Source: Branchiostoma belcheri
Taxonomy: Eukaryota > Chordata > Leptocardii > Amphioxiformes > Branchiostomatidae
DNA: 64,000 nt
Assembly: GCF_001625305.1 (NCBI RefSeq)
Contig: NW_017804131.1
Coordinates: 881,244-945,243 of the forward strand
Direction: 5' to 3'
A program made the translations under genes and the position numbers. Under the pieces are notes generated by a model. The model worked only from the letters and a program-made list of their open reading frames with translations, did not search any database and was not told the DNA's origin. Positions 1-14,000 of this stretch are shown piece after piece (within the stretch, counting starts at the first letter, position 1; every line of letters starts with the position of its first letter).

Positions 1-145
1 TACAAACAAATGAATTCAGTCGCAGCCAGCTACTGCGAGATCGCATCCAAAGGCAGCGTTCCCCCAAAGGTTTTTCCACAAACGAAATGGTCAGCACGAT
101 TCGAGATCGACCTGTTGTTTTGTAAACTCTTGAATCTATTCACAG

Positions 146-315
146 TGGAGCTGAGGAAACTACTGTTTTACACGATGTACGCGCAGGGGAGACTGAAGCA
201 GTTTCAGAAGGAAAGCGAGAAGCTGAATCGGCATTCAATCACATGGCAGGACATAGTGGAGCATAACTTCCAGAAAATTGCAAATAGGAAAAATAAGAAG
301 AAACATGGAGGGTAG
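146..315 (+). CDS. Possible 3' terminal coding exon of an unrecognised gene
   Basis: A frame open from the window edge ends at a TAG at 313-315. An acceptor-like CTATTCACAG ends at 145, and the exon-like part then reads VELRKLLFYTMYAQGRLKQF. The tail is basic and ends NRKNKKKHGG. Composition and codon use look coding, with amphipathic, Lys/Gln/Glu-rich helices. The frame upstream of 146 is also open, so the true exon limit is uncertain. No clear AATAAA follows within 200 bp. The product is not recognised. Confidence 0.35.
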
Positions 316-3300
316 ACGGAAAACGCCTAAAATTACAATGATGATGTGGATATTCGTTGTAAAATTATGGATGAAAAGACCAAAGATACTATAAAGGACA
401 GAAATATTTATCTAAAATGTTGGATTTAGTCATTGAATTAGTTTAATAATCATGATATGATAGATTAGGAAACACCCATACATATAGCCATTTCTTTTTA
501 CAATTCATTATCAAAGTTTCGTTCAGACGTAATGCCTGAGCTGTACAGTTGCAGATTTGGAAATATATCATGCGAATTTCAACATGCTTGTTTGTATGTG
601 GTGTTTAGTTCGCAATGAAACTAAGTGCAATACTGGAAAGAACGGCTAGATGGTGCTCGTGAATAGTGTCTGGATGCACTTTGGAAAGTAAACGACAGTA
701 CACAGACTGCGTGTCCATGACTCTACTTCACCGCTTATGGTCACAGTAGCGCTAGAAATTGGCTGTAAGATCTTTGTGATCTAGAGGTAGCCGAAGTGTG
801 TCATTTCCTCAGAAATCAAATTTAAATCTTGTCAACCAGGCAAACTTTTTGAAAGGTTCGTAAGCCTTTTTACTACACGTTTGGTACCAAAGTGACTTTG
901 CGCTAAAATTACAGTAAATTGATGGTCATCTAAAGCTGCTCAGAAAGACATTATATGTTAGGATCCCGATCCCTCATGTAGTCCTTATACTGTAGTGGAT
1001 GATGTGAGTTGATTTTCAATTTTTTTTTGTTCTGTGGTCGGGGGAAGGTTCTGAATGAGTGACAGGAGTTTCAGTAAGTAGCACATATCGGCGACGCGAT
1101 CTGCTAGACAGCCAGCACTAATCCCGTCCCTCGGGAGACGGCCTTGTTAGGATGTTATTCATCTTTGACCCGAGGGCACCGAGGTCGTCAGCTGAGTCAA
1201 GGACGGCAGGCAAATTAAAGCAAACTAGCGGCAGAAATTGCAAAAAGTATCATTTTTGGTGTTAACGTATTGTTATAATGGTTTGCTAGAACATATTATG
1301 AGGGAAAAATCAAGCAGTTGTGCCATACCTTGAAATTGTCTCAATCAAAGTATTCCATACAGATGTGACACCTATACTAGTATATGTTGCTTTTCCACCG
1401 CGTTCCTGTATCATATTCTGCAATGTTGTTGAGAAATTTAGTCAAGTTGGCAACCATTTCAGCTCTATCATTAGTCTATGTTGTGACATGGATACATGAT
1501 AATTGCCAAGATTTCGCCCAAGGAGCAGTCGATCACGCACTCGATCATTGCTACTCCTGCAAATTCATATCCGCTATGCAGATTTTACCTCTCTTGGGTA
1601 CTTCATATTTTGATGATCACTGAATGATCTTGATGGCTTTTTGCAAGATATGTTTTACACAGGATCAGTTGTGTTTTTTTCTGTGTACTCTTGGTACATG
1701 GTTATGTTATCGCCCAGTTTCAGAGTCGACATTCGGCAGAGGCTTTGCAAGAAACGCCAACGGCCCTTCCTACAGATAAACCTTGGGAGCTGGATATCTT
1801 CACGTAATGAAATAGTCAGGAGGATGCTTCAAGGTTACATACATACAACTCTTGGCAATCCGTCAATGTCTGAGAACGTATGTTGGGTATTAGATACCTC
1901 TTCAGTTGCAGAATGAATTCTGGGGTGTGCCCAGTACATACAGAACATGTTTTTTTTTCATTGTGAGAAGAGGGCTCTTTGTAAGCGTTCTGGCTATTGC
2001 CCAATCCACAATAGATAAATGTGACTAATATAAAAATAAAATGTACCTTCTATCCAAACGCCCTGCTAACATCTGCATTTATAACTATTAACCTACCATG
2101 TCTCCAATATGAAATGATCAACAACCTGTCGGCTACAAATATTGTAATAATTTAGCACATGTCTTTCGAAATGTCTTGTAAATGTCCTCGGCAATGATGG
2201 CAAATATATTTTATTTAGATGCTTGTTCCTAAAGAGAACTTGTGCTTTTCATAGCCACCAGTTCACATCTCTACGGAGTTATAAATCAGATAGGATACCC
2301 TTTTAAGATGTATGCGAAAGATAGACAGTACTGAGGACAGAGTTGATGTAGTCTATGACACAGATGGTGATATCTTGCCTCTCGCATCAGTCACTCCCCG
2401 GTCTCTAGAGGCACGTTTAGCCTCTGATGTCTAGATTTAGATGTTTAGTAACTCCCGCTCATCCCCTGACTGTGCGCGTGACGGGAGAAGGGCACGGGGG
2501 ACCGGCGACTTGCGGGGATGAGTGACACCAAGAGGAGGAAGATTTGACGGTTACAACGTTGTTACGTTAAGGTCCTCACGCGAGTGTGGCACTGATGGCG
2601 TTATTAAACTGTAATAAGCTTCAGAAACCATAAATCAACAGGGTGAGGTCGGTCGGAAACGCTTTCAGGGTCTTTCTGTAGATGATGAAATAGCGCCTCC
2701 ATATTCTGGTGATCTACCTATTGTTTCTTGTCAAACAACGCCCCTTTTCCTAAACAAAACTTGATGTTCCCTATCTCTACACATCAACCAGTCCAGTCAA
2801 TGAAAAGATTGTTAGAAATCCGCCGATGCAACCCTGTCGAACACACTTCCTAGTACATATCTGGCAATAACCTGTGTCTAAGTGTTCCCACACCTAACCC
2901 ATTGTTTACAATGACCTAGACCTCAGGTTAGCATGAAAGTTCATCTGAGTTGGTAAATTACATTATGAAAAACTTAAACTGTTCTCCAACTCAAAATTTG
3001 ACTCACCAGAAATTTTCGACTGAATCACTCAGTCTTCCTCAGCTATCTGACCCAAATACTGTGGACACGTGACCTCAGGTTGTTGTGACAAAGAGAACTC
3101 AACAAAGAATTCACGACTAGGCTTGTAACTTTGTCAAACTCTTTATACCACAATTTAAAACATACATTGAATTGCTTTTCTATCAACAGCTCCATTCAAA
3201 ATGCCAAATTTTCTATATCAGGATATATCAGGATCTCTCATTTCATTGGTCTCTCAGAATGACATTACTGCATTCGTAAATAGCAATACATCAACCTCAG

Positions 3301-4068
3301 CTGCTAGAATATCTCTTATGGCCTCCCTATGTCGGCTGATTCGGTTTTTCGTTGATGTTTTCCCTGTTTGAGGTGACAACGACTGCACTTGTTTTTAATT
3401 CATTATGACAGAAATGTATTTTCAGTTGTAATTTTATGTAATCATTGTAATGCCGAAAGCTCCAGAATTAGTTGTCAATTAGTCACATGAAACTTGCGAG
3501 ACGGTTGGACGTGATGCAAAGTTTCTAAAGAAAAAGTGGTGGGGAGATTCACATGTAAAGTCATAGATGCAAGACGGTTGGGCGTCCAAACATTTGATAG
3601 ATCTCTCAGTCAATGTTGTCAATCTTTCAGTTAGTTCTTATTAATCGCCACTGGCCTTCTGAATGAATTGTCAATAAAAGGTTTGAATGATCAATAAATT
3701 TTGGTTGCCTAATAACGGTTTCCCAACGGTCTCTATCCTGTTGAACTGGGGCCTAGCTAGGTCGTCCCCGTGACGCCATGCATTTGAAGATGACATCACA
3801 TTCTTTTCATTAAACAGACGAGTGGTGAATGGCATTTACAGGTATCAGTTGGTCCAATTTATGAAGTATTTTAACTTCAATCTTTTTAGTTTAGTCCCTG
3901 GTTTGGCTTTGAGAACTGCCTTGAGCAAAAAGTTTATCATCATCAGGTTCGAAGGACAGATGACAGGGTGTTGTATCGTCACCTTATGTTACAAGACATT
4001 TGAGCTCTAACTTTACGGAAGTCCTGCAAAAGAACTACAATATCTACACTCACAGAGTTGGGCTTGTT
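316..4068. other. Non-genic interval, no gene seen
   Basis: AT-rich DNA with only short random frames (up to 91 codons) and no coding signature. A somewhat GC-rich patch lies at 2450-2530. I see no RNA gene or clear mobile element. Confidence 0.5.
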
Positions 4069-4992
4069 TCAGTCCTTTAGGGGCTCCAGACAGGCCCGGT
4101 ATCTGACTTTTTCGGTCGCCGACAATTCGTCCAACTCAACTTTCTTGGTGACGTAGACCTTGTACTTCTCGTTGTTGCCTCCGTAGTATTTACACCTGGT
4201 CTGCATCTCGTAATCGCTGTCAGAGTCAGGCGGGGTCAGGGTCACCCCTACACAGAACACGTTCATTTTCCCCGAGTTGGCCATGGATATATGGCTGACG
4301 CGCGCTTTCGGTATGATGCAGCGGGCCTCCCCGAACGCCTCGATCTGATTTTTGCAGGTGCACTTCGCGAGAGGGTCGTTAGGGTTGCATGCAACGTCCA
4401 TTTGGCAGCTGACGATGTGGACGTCCTCTTCCGGCGTCCCAGGTTTGTACGGTTCGTCGTTCTGCGGCATTTCGCCGTCTTCGTATTCGTAATCCGCGTA
4501 CCAAGATTGTTCGACTTCCTCCGACGCGGTGGGCGGGAAGTCTCTCCTGAAAAAGTACTCCTTTTCCGCCCCAACGTCTGGTATCAAAGACGTCCGTCTT
4601 GTTCTGGAGAGCAATTCTGATGGAGGTTCGGTCATCCTCTCGATGACGATAGGAGCGAAGAACAAGTCAGAACCGTTACTTGTGACGTCACTAGGAGTGA
4701 AGGGCGCGGCCGCACTAGGGCTGAACTGGAGAGGACTGATGATGTAGGAGTCTTCTATCGAATCGGCGCCGCTTCCCGCCGAAGATTCGTAGTGCTCATC
4801 GTCCAAGTTATTGTTGTTGTTGTTACTACTACTACGATGGCGCCTGACCACAACGAAGGTTCTATCGGGGTCACTTCCACTTCCGTATCCGTCCGCTTCG
4901 TCGACTTCCGGCGAGCAGACGGGAAGTTGTTCCAGGAGAAACAAGATGGCGGCCAGACACCGCCAGACCGCCCCGAACTTCAGCCGCCCCAT
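4069..4992 (-). CDS. Secreted acidic protein with furin site and eight-cysteine C-terminus
   Basis: Encodes 307 residues from an ATG at 4990-4992 with a strong Kozak context (A at -3, G at +4). An ATG further upstream, at 5056-5058, lies beyond a good splice acceptor (TTTATATTTCCGCAG, exon start 5031), so I chose the internal start. Residues 1-26 look like a signal peptide, with a hydrophobic LAAILFLL core and VCS near the cleavage site. Residues 31-195 are acidic and low in complexity: an N6 run at 57-62, a possible N-glycosylation site at N106, a furin-type RTRR at 130-133, and acidic tyrosines at 165-170 that could be sulfated. Residues 196-301 hold eight cysteines (196, 202, 211, 213, 225, 247, 267, 301), compatible with four disulfides. 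The stop is TGA. I do not recognise the family. It may be a secreted ligand precursor or a matrix protein. The coding call is supported by length, exon-like codon use and GC content far above its surroundings. Confidence 0.7.
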   Translation of the reverse strand: MGRLKFGAVWRCLAAILFLLEQLPVCSPEVDEADGYGSGSDPDRTFVVVRRHRSSSNNNNNNLDDEHYESSAGSGADSIEDSYIISPLQFSPSAAAPFTPSDVTSNGSDLFFAPIVIERMTEPPSELLSRTRRTSLIPDVGAEKEYFFRRDFPPTASEEVEQSWYADYEYEDGEMPQNDEPYKPGTPEEDVHIVSCQMDVACNPNDPLAKCTCKNQIEAFGEARCIIPKARVSHISMANSGKMNVFCVGVTLTPPDSDSDYEMQTRCKYYGGNNEKYKVYVTKKVELDELSATEKVRYRACLEPLKD

Positions 4993-5030
4993 CCTCAGCC
5001 GCGGCGTCCGCCAGGCCTCGCTACGGGAGT

Positions 5031-5045
5031 CCTGCGGAAATATAA
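5031..5045 (-). other. Splice acceptor upstream of the secreted-protein exon
   Basis: TTTATATTTCCGCAG on the minus strand, followed by GACTCCCG, is a good pyrimidine-rich acceptor. It implies at least one upstream 5' UTR exon, which I could not locate in 5046-7000. Confidence 0.5.
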
Positions 5046-8000
5046 AGTACATCAACACAGGTCATTTCACCCCCGTGCCATTTGAAACGCACTCTCGTGG
5101 GATTTTGCCAAATCGATGCATAATTGATGGAGTACTTTAGCATCATATCCCGAATGATCCCGCTAAGTTCCATCAACCTAATATTTCAGCTGCCATCTGT
5201 CCAGTTCGGCTCCACTGTAAAAAAAGCGAATGTCAAATTCATAAACTATAACTGGTGGCACGTGACCGAGGGAGCCTAGCGAGTGTCATAATGCTCTCAT
5301 GAAATATTATATGCGCGGTATCTTCTATTGATTGAAATGAGGATAGCTTGCCGGTGCTTTAACTAGATAGACAACATGATACCTGCATGGCTAACTGCCC
5401 AGCTGAAATCCATAGATATAGAGAAGAATGTATGATGGCTAAATGCTACCAGATCATACTATATCCAACGTGATACTGTTATCAAGAAATATGGAAGCAC
5501 ATCGTTGAAGGTTTAGTTTTATATAAATCACTCGAATATGGTTTTCTTACTTGCAGACGGACGTGACATTTGCTAAAAGCACTGCAAAGACTGGAGTAAA
5601 GAGAAGCGCTTTGTTGAAGAGCTGTGTTTTCTCTCGTCATGTATGTTATCGAGCGATAGAGGGTGACTGATGTACCTGTCTCGGTAGTATGAAATTTTCA
5701 TCGTGTTACGCAGTTTCACAATTTCTCACATGGTATTAAGATATCATCGTGTTGTCTTATCTTTATCCTGTGCAGAGCACAAATGGGTCATTGTAGAGAC
5801 ATAATAGAATGGAGTCGTGAAATAGTTGACGGGTTTTAGATGATATGTCCATAAACACAACGATATAGTCTACACGAAGGAGATGTAAAGCCCGTAATAT
5901 ACGCATTTCTACGTGCAAATTGCTTGTCACACATTAGCGTAACAGATAGCGTTATTGGTAACAGATACTGACATCTTTAGCTCAGGCTCAATGTAAGGGA
6001 TGAGCACCTATAATGATAATGGTGGGAAAGTGATTAGTAGACTGATATTGTCAATAAAGTTGATGAAAAAATCAATCTAAAAGAGAAATTGTTACCGTGG
6101 CTAGATGCAAAAGCTCGTCCTATACATAAAATCGATTTTTTTGCTTTTGCAACGGAAAAATGACAACCCTGTGCTTGATATCAAAACTTTAACGTATTCA
6201 GGCAGTGGAATCAGATTGCTCAAATCTTCCATGAACATATGCGTTGAAGTTTTCGCCAAATTTTCTAGTTACAATATGGTGTTATATCTTTAAAAAACTC
6301 CCTGCAGTTTCAGTGTTTTTCTTGAAAACTGGTAAATGAATCAAGACTTCGTTAAGTGTAGACCAACCATGTTGAAACCTTTTATTAATTCCTTGTCCTA
6401 AACCCAACATATAATGTGTCCCCTGTTCACATCGAAGGGGTGTTGAATTAGTCCCTGCAGTTCCGGGTATATCCGCTACCTCCCGCTGGCTTCCACTATC
6501 CACGACAATTTCCCAAATCCCAGCACAGTGCTGCACAGACATGATAGCATGCCAACATCCTTTAGCATTGAAAGTCTCTGCCCCCATGGCTTAGCTGTAG
6601 CAAGCTTCCGTACCATTCGCAAGCCTTCGCTACGCAAGCGTTGACGCTAGAGATATTTCAGCGCTCTACAGGGAAAAAACCCTATTTGTCATGTGAGAGA
6701 CGCTGTATCGGACTTGACAACTTGTCCCAGTAATTTTGTCTCAACAACAAGAAAAATCATCGGAATAGCCATGTGCAGGGACTAGCTATGCGAATACTAG
6801 ATGTTTCAGGAGCGGGTGGGCATGTGCTATAGGGTATTGAAAGAGATGACGATAGAATGATACGATTTGGAATACAACACTACTGGTCACAAAACTGCAT
6901 TGATGTCACCTGTTAGCTTGTTACAGCAACATATCTAACAAAAACTGACATACGTTACAGAAGCTTACACGAGATAGGCTAATTGTATCTTTAGTATTAG
7001 TGTGTCTCTCTGTATACGTGCATAAATGTATATTTGTGTGCTGCTATTTGTATGTACTTAATAGGTGCAATTTCTGCGTTTATGAAAAAGATTTGCTGAT
7101 GCCCAAGCTATGAATTCTTCAGTGTAACGAATCAAATGACTTCAAAACTAATAGATCAAAATGCATTATGCATCGTTTATGACATTGTATATGTATATTG
7201 CACCTGTAGTGGTTTTACTGTGTGCCCGTTTCCCTACTAGTTCACCACCTGAGCTGGATGCCGCACAGTGCCCACGATCTAGTCTGCCCGTAGAGGACTG
7301 GCAGTACCAACCATAATTGTTAAGAGATATGAGTCGAGCCAAAGCTCAATTGGTAGCTATTACATTGAACCCAAGCACTATTCAAACTGTCCTAACCTAT
7401 TAGGTGCAGGATTTTTAAGATGTCCTGTGGCTGAGCGGTGTGCCTCCCCCGGATGGCTATAACTGCTGCCGGGTCAGTAGTGCCGTTTGATGTGACAGGT
7501 TTCATCAGAAAGCCGAGCCCGGATAAGAACAGATCGATTGCCCCCAATCTCCCCGAGACAACTGTTTCCATCCCTCGGGTCAGCTCCAATTCGCGCCCGA
7601 GGGATGACCCGGAGAGGCCGCGGTAAGAGTTGACATATCATCGGAATAGGGAAGTCGCGCCGCACGTTAGATCTGCACAAGGTACTCGAATGAGCAGATC
7701 TCTAAGCTGATCGTTGTTAGAGGTTTTGATTTATGAAATTTGATTTTCTTTCATTGCTGTGAAGTTTGATGTGTCATTTGATTGTAACAATTTTGGTTAG
7801 ATAGTCTGTTGTTTTCTTACGTATCTATAATATGATTTACTTTTTTCTTTCGTTTGATCTTATTCATATGTGTTATAATGATCAGTAATTATCATGACTT
7901 TAAGTAATTAGTCGTATTTTTAATAGAGGAAAGCTCTTGATAAAACTTGAAGGATTCTGGTTTGCCCTGCATATCCTACTTAGCATTTACAATATGATAA

Positions 8001-11000
8001 TTTGTTTTTATGTGCAAATAAACAATAAACAATAAGAAGTAAATACTCAAGCTCAACCTATAGATTAAATGATAGTTTGGGGCAGCATATTGTATCTGCA
8101 GTTGGCACGATGCTGATTTTTGAGGCATCAATTCTGACAAGCAACAATTTATACTCACGGTTATAGCGGGCGTCTTGTATGAGCTAACCCACAGGGCAAC
8201 ATTATTGAAAGAGGAGGATCGTTCATTGTCAATACAACTTTGCTTGCATGCACAAAACTACAGTGGCAGAGTAGTCTCTGCAACATGAGGTTATGACTTA
8301 TATCAAGGACATTATACAGAGACTCGGAAACATATAACGTTACATGGATGTATTCCAGTCCACGTACTGCATGCAATCAATCCTCCCACTTGTTGTAACC
8401 AGGGCAGGCCATTCTATAAGTCCTTATGACAACTAACAGGAACAGTGGACCACGTTCTCACATGTACAGCCATTTCAGGTGCCATGTAGCCACACCAAAA
8501 AGATTTAGTAAATGAAATTAAGCACAGGCTATGATTTGAACTCTCCAAACCCTTCAGAAAACAGTGTGGTTAACTACAATCCACGTACACACAGTCAGAC
8601 GTCGAATGAATTCCTAAGCCATTTATATGAGCTGGAAGTGGCAGCCACCAGACAGTTTGTAAAACAGTGCCAGTACTAGTAGGGAGTCCATTCCAAAGAC
8701 AGCCATGATTGATTCCGCTGGAAGTCGACCCGCTGCTCCGAAAGCCGTTTCAATGAGCCTGTGTACAAGATGGATTACCACAACCCAATCCATCATGATC
8801 CCCTAGACACATCGATCAGGCCGATAGCCTTTATTTACCGAGATAAGTCATTACGTCTTAACCTTAATTAAGTTTCCTTGCCTTAATAAGGTGTTCGAAA
8901 ATTCCGTCAGAAAAAGGGCGACCTTGCAAGAAAGGATGAAGGATGAAGTAGACTTAGAAAAATATAAGATATCGCAGAGTAAAACGCATTTGACACGCCC
9001 ACGCAACATGTCCAAAATGTTTATTGTTTTAGGACCACCTCCACCGAATGCGTAACTACAATCCGAACATGGAATAAGGTTCTTGTCATAAGGTGTCAAC
9101 GCCGCCTCTCATTCCAAGTTGATTCCAAGATTTTTGTGTGGATTGAGCGTTTAAAATACCTTACACAAACTGGTAACGGGTGATAATGTATTGGTGCATT
9201 GGCACGTTGCGGGTAAAGGCAACTACTGAAATAATGTTGACCGCAGACATGTACACCAAAGGCGTACATGTAGCTTTCGCATCATCAGCAAGGCAAGTGG
9301 CGCTCAAAGGCACAGCCAGCATTCACTAGTACTGTAGATAAACGATCATGATGGATGTTACCAAGAACAAGAGCTTGTGGAGACAGTTGCCGGCGGCTAC
9401 TATCACTCTACTTCTACACATCTAATCACTGTTGCCCTGCTCAGGGCCTCTGTTACAAAGCTACATGTATGCTTCCAGTCCTGATGGCTATGTATTTGAG
9501 AGAGCACAGTCACGAGTTGGCTTTCTAGTACTGTAGTGGGTGTGAGAGTTAACATACATGAATGTGCAGGCCGATTCTGGATGTGCACGTTTTTTTTCAG
9601 AAATGATGACAGTTGAACAGAGAAGGCTGACGGACACAACGGGCGCAGTTGCAGCTCCCCCCTCTCTGGCCTTAGCATTGTTGTTGCCTCTGTTCGCTTC
9701 AAGGGGTTTGCATGTAAAATGTGTTCAAGTGAATCAGCCGGCCCAGTCCTGTATGCACTTGTCTGGCTGCTTTGGGGAGATACGAGTATGCATAATGCTA
9801 TCAGTGCCTTATCACAAAAGACTAGTTGTGGCATGTTGTAGGATCAGCAGCAGTATACACCAGGATGGCAGTATTGTGTTCACTGTCATCTGACCTTAAA
9901 GTCTGCTGCTTAAAGAAGACGATGTGAAAAGCTGCTGACGTGTCTTCATGATTACACACGTCTCGAAATTCTCCTCACAGCGGACAAACCTTTTGTTACG
10001 GACAGGCATCGTCACAAAATTCATTGAACCCAACATTCCGCCCCTCCCTCTTCCACATGAGCTACTCAAACAGACGTAAATCGCTTTACTTGATTAACCT
10101 AGCTTATCAAGACACGCATAGGTACAATAAGATGTGCCCTTAGAGTCTCGTGGAGAGGCAATCACAAATGTATTTCCACCGAATGGACTGTAATGGCTCT
10201 CCTTCCATAGACTACATGGTTGATGCTTGCCCCAATTGCATTGTCGATAACATTATAGGTTTGTAGATAGTTGGGTGCCTCTTGTGACATTTAATGTAAA
10301 TGTTATATAAATACTCTGGTTATGCTTTTCTTCTTTTCCTGCCGTTTCCTTTCACGTACGTAGCAAAAGCATCCTCTGGGCAACTCATACGATCATAATT
10401 ATCATCGTTGTCATACCAAGTGTACGTGTGATTTTGTACCCGCAAAAGTCTGCAATGGCATGAAAGGTAAAGATGTTTTAAACATCAGAGAGAATGTTGT
10501 AGAAACAGCACATACAATAATAAATAATTGTTTTATTATGCTATGTAATAAAGCTACGTCACACTACTATGGTCAGACAGGGCGTGTCAGCGCTAGGGTT
10601 TGCCAGTGGCGGCATCATTGAGCCGAATCTTTGGACAAGATAGTCATTTCATGTTTGGATGCTGTTTTCCTAACGCTACACCAGGCTTAGCCTCGCCTCG
10701 CAAGCATCCCAACAAACCGAGTAACGAGTCCTATGAGGGTCACAAACTACGCTAATACAACGTATTGACCCGGGGCTAGCGGCGGCACGGGTCCCCGGGC
10801 GGCTTCTATCGGCAAAATGACACTTCTGAGGCGCCTCACGCCTCGCTGGCAGGCCATTCCGTACCAATTATTTTCTCAAAGAATCTAAGGGTTTAAAGAA
10901 CCACGGGTCCACTATATTGACCCAAAGTGCCCCCTGCACAAATTTAAAACTACTAAATATAACTACAGAGATCTGGAAGCAATCTGGAACATAGAATTCC

Positions 11001-14000
11001 AGTGCACAGACACAAAGGGCAGCATTGCGTATATACATGTGATATTATGAATATTTCAATGTAAGATTATGTCGCATGTTTTATTCTATCACATATGGAA
11101 TAAAAATGCCGTCAACAGTGATATAGTGTAACTAACTGAGAGCTGTTGAATGATGAACCTACCCGCAGTGGATGAAAATGGCGTAATAGATTAACATAGA
11201 AACTAAAACAAGTTGTGGGAACTAAAACATGTAAAGGTATAATAGTTGCCTGAGCTGCTAATCAACCCAAAAAGACATACTCCAGGAGGCATACTGTGTA
11301 AAACACTACACAGTAACACTACACAGTAAACGTAAGTCATTACTGTTGCGGCTCTACATGCTGTTATGTCAGTTTGAAACGTTTGGCACAAGCGTTTCCA
11401 TATCAAGCAATAAACAACACCCATATGGCCCTGGAAACGGCGTGTGCAGCTTATTACGGATGTACTTGAATTGCCTACCGATATTATAAGTCGATATGTT
11501 TCCTATCCCTGGGGATCCGGTGTGTGTTATCTTTGTCTGCAAACTCACAGCCTTTTCTATTCGTGGTTAAAGATTACAAAAAAGGCGGAAAAAAACTTCA
11601 TAAAGAACTGCTGAATATGGTCCTGTGAATTACTCACATCCTTGTAACACAGAAAAACGCGCTGTTATGTATGTTTAAAAGCTTGATTTATACGATACAT
11701 TGCTTCGTGGTTCACGCTCGAGGTAACGGAGAACTATCATTTGCTGGCATGAAAGTGAGTTGGACAACATTTGGCACGGGAAATAATAGCGTTGTAAATT
11801 CAAAACGACGTGAATTCGATTATTCGACAACTCTCCCTGCCTGTGATTCTTTTATTTGGTTGGGCTATCTGAACCGTTGCGCCCTAACACGATGTACACT
11901 TTGCACATTAAACATTAAGTTGCTTTTTGCAGCAACCACCTTGAACTTCTTAGTTATCCACAGGGGATAAGGATGAAGTTGACGTCATGAGATTAAGTTT
12001 CAGGTACCTTCCATACACATGGGTTTAACACATCGATCAGTCTTGGAAAGAGGTTGAGGCCTAGGAAAAAATGTTGTGTTTCCGGTTTCAGTCCTGACAG
12101 TAGGGTCAGTAGGTATGGAATTACTTTTTTTCCGATACTGCAAGTTATCAGTGCTACAGTGTGCGATATTGTTACTGTTGTCTGTGCATATGATTCTTTT
12201 GTCTGTGCAATATTTTTTGGTTATGAACCTACATGTATGGTATGAAACTAAACTGTGGAGGTAGTAAGTACTACACATCCATAATTACGAAGTCTGATCG
12301 AAACAAAATATATTCTTATAAAGTGCAATGCTTTTAAGATGTATAGCTATGACAAATACAAATGATACAACTTAAGCATTTTATCATTTGTATTCGGTAT
12401 ATCTCGTATACCACTGATAATGACATAAAAGATATCCATTAGTTAGTTCCCTTGCCAAAGAATAAAAATCATATTTAGATAAGTTTAGTTGAAGTGATCA
12501 ACTACAATGACGAAGAAAATAACACAGGATTAAAGCCCATTACAAGGGCGGAAATCTACAACTGAACTAAGGAGTTGACAAACTTACAATCATCAATACT
12601 GTTCTAAAGAATTTGCTTGATCTCTTCATCATCATCATCGATCTATCTCTGTATAATGAACCTACAAATAGAAATGCCTCAAGAAATTAGTATCTGTTGT
12701 CATTGCTTATTTTGGATTAGTGGACTAGAAACAAATGAGCTGACCCTACTATCAATCACAATCAACACAATCCCGCGGGATCTCCCGGAGTCAGCTTAAT
12801 CCATACCTAATGAAATTACAAAATAGTAGGAGGTTTGTACTAGTTACTGTGATAGCAAATACAGCTTAGACCAGCAGACCATAGAAGTATTCATAATCTT
12901 TTCACTTCCGTTAGATATGCTTATTCCATTGCCACCCTTACGTAACGAAGATTTGAAGCATTAATATCAATTTCTAGGGTTTAAACTACAAGGTCTCATT
13001 AAAATGTTGCAATGCAGGAGGCTTAAGCAATTTGCATCTGGGAATCTTGTACATTTCTTTCGTTTGTAAGTTGTACTGAATATGTATGCAATCAAGAATG
13101 ACGAGACAGTCGGAAAATTCCGATAATGAAGTTATAGATCCATAAATTGTGGAATCACCTGGCTATAAAAGAAAACCCTGATGTATTTACAAATTCGAAA
13201 ATACGAAAATAGTATTAGATCGGTAGCGTTTATCATAGGCAAAAAATATGAAGTCAAAGACAACTCTAGATCTTAGAAGGTTACATGCCATTGTTTTTGG
13301 ATTGAGTCTAATGTTATATTCTAACTTCTACGCATTTCTGTGAACATTTCGTAACAGCTACAAACTTGTAAGGAAATCCTGTGGTCTTTCTCTGCTACCT
13401 GTAATCCACCATCATGTCCACTCCATGGTTTGTGGGCTGGCGACCATCAGAGCGCACTAGACTGGACCAGAGGATGAATGAATATAAATTACCTCCATTC
13501 AACGTCTCAGTTGAGCCATGTTGCGTTTTAGATTCTTGGGCACAGCCTCTCTTAGCCTCTGCGTATGCAACCGTAACACAGCATTCGACTGCTAATTGCT
13601 TTTCAACAATGCGTATCCACAATAGTACCACATGGTGTTGTTCCACTCCACAACCTCTACAATCAGGGCAATTGACTGCATCATTCTAGGTTGGTTCTAT
13701 TGGTGAGGCGATACTGGGGGCATCGCTTAGGTCGTCTTACATGGTTGTTCTGGGAAGCACTACAAATCTCCGGCCGTTCACTTCACGGTGTGTTTAGTGT
13801 ACCGCAGAGACAGTTCTGCCTCAGACATGCCACTAAAATGCAATCCATATTTCATGTAGTTATCGAAAGGACTTTTAGCTGTGGCTTTCAACGCAGAGTA
13901 GGGGTTGTGGTGCAGGCACTGTGGGGTCATTTTGCCCCGTCGTAACATAATTTGATTTGTCGTATTTTATCTCAATAGGAAGGATGGATAGCGAATCTAG

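Noticed and set aside
4263..5140. Plus-strand and out-of-frame minus ORFs up to 109 codons
   Set aside because: They are shadows of the GC-rich exon of the secreted protein on the minus strand.
9403..9893. 143-codon minus and 111-codon plus frames
   Set aside because: They overlap on opposite strands, have mixed composition and no family motif; length alone is not enough in 64 kb.
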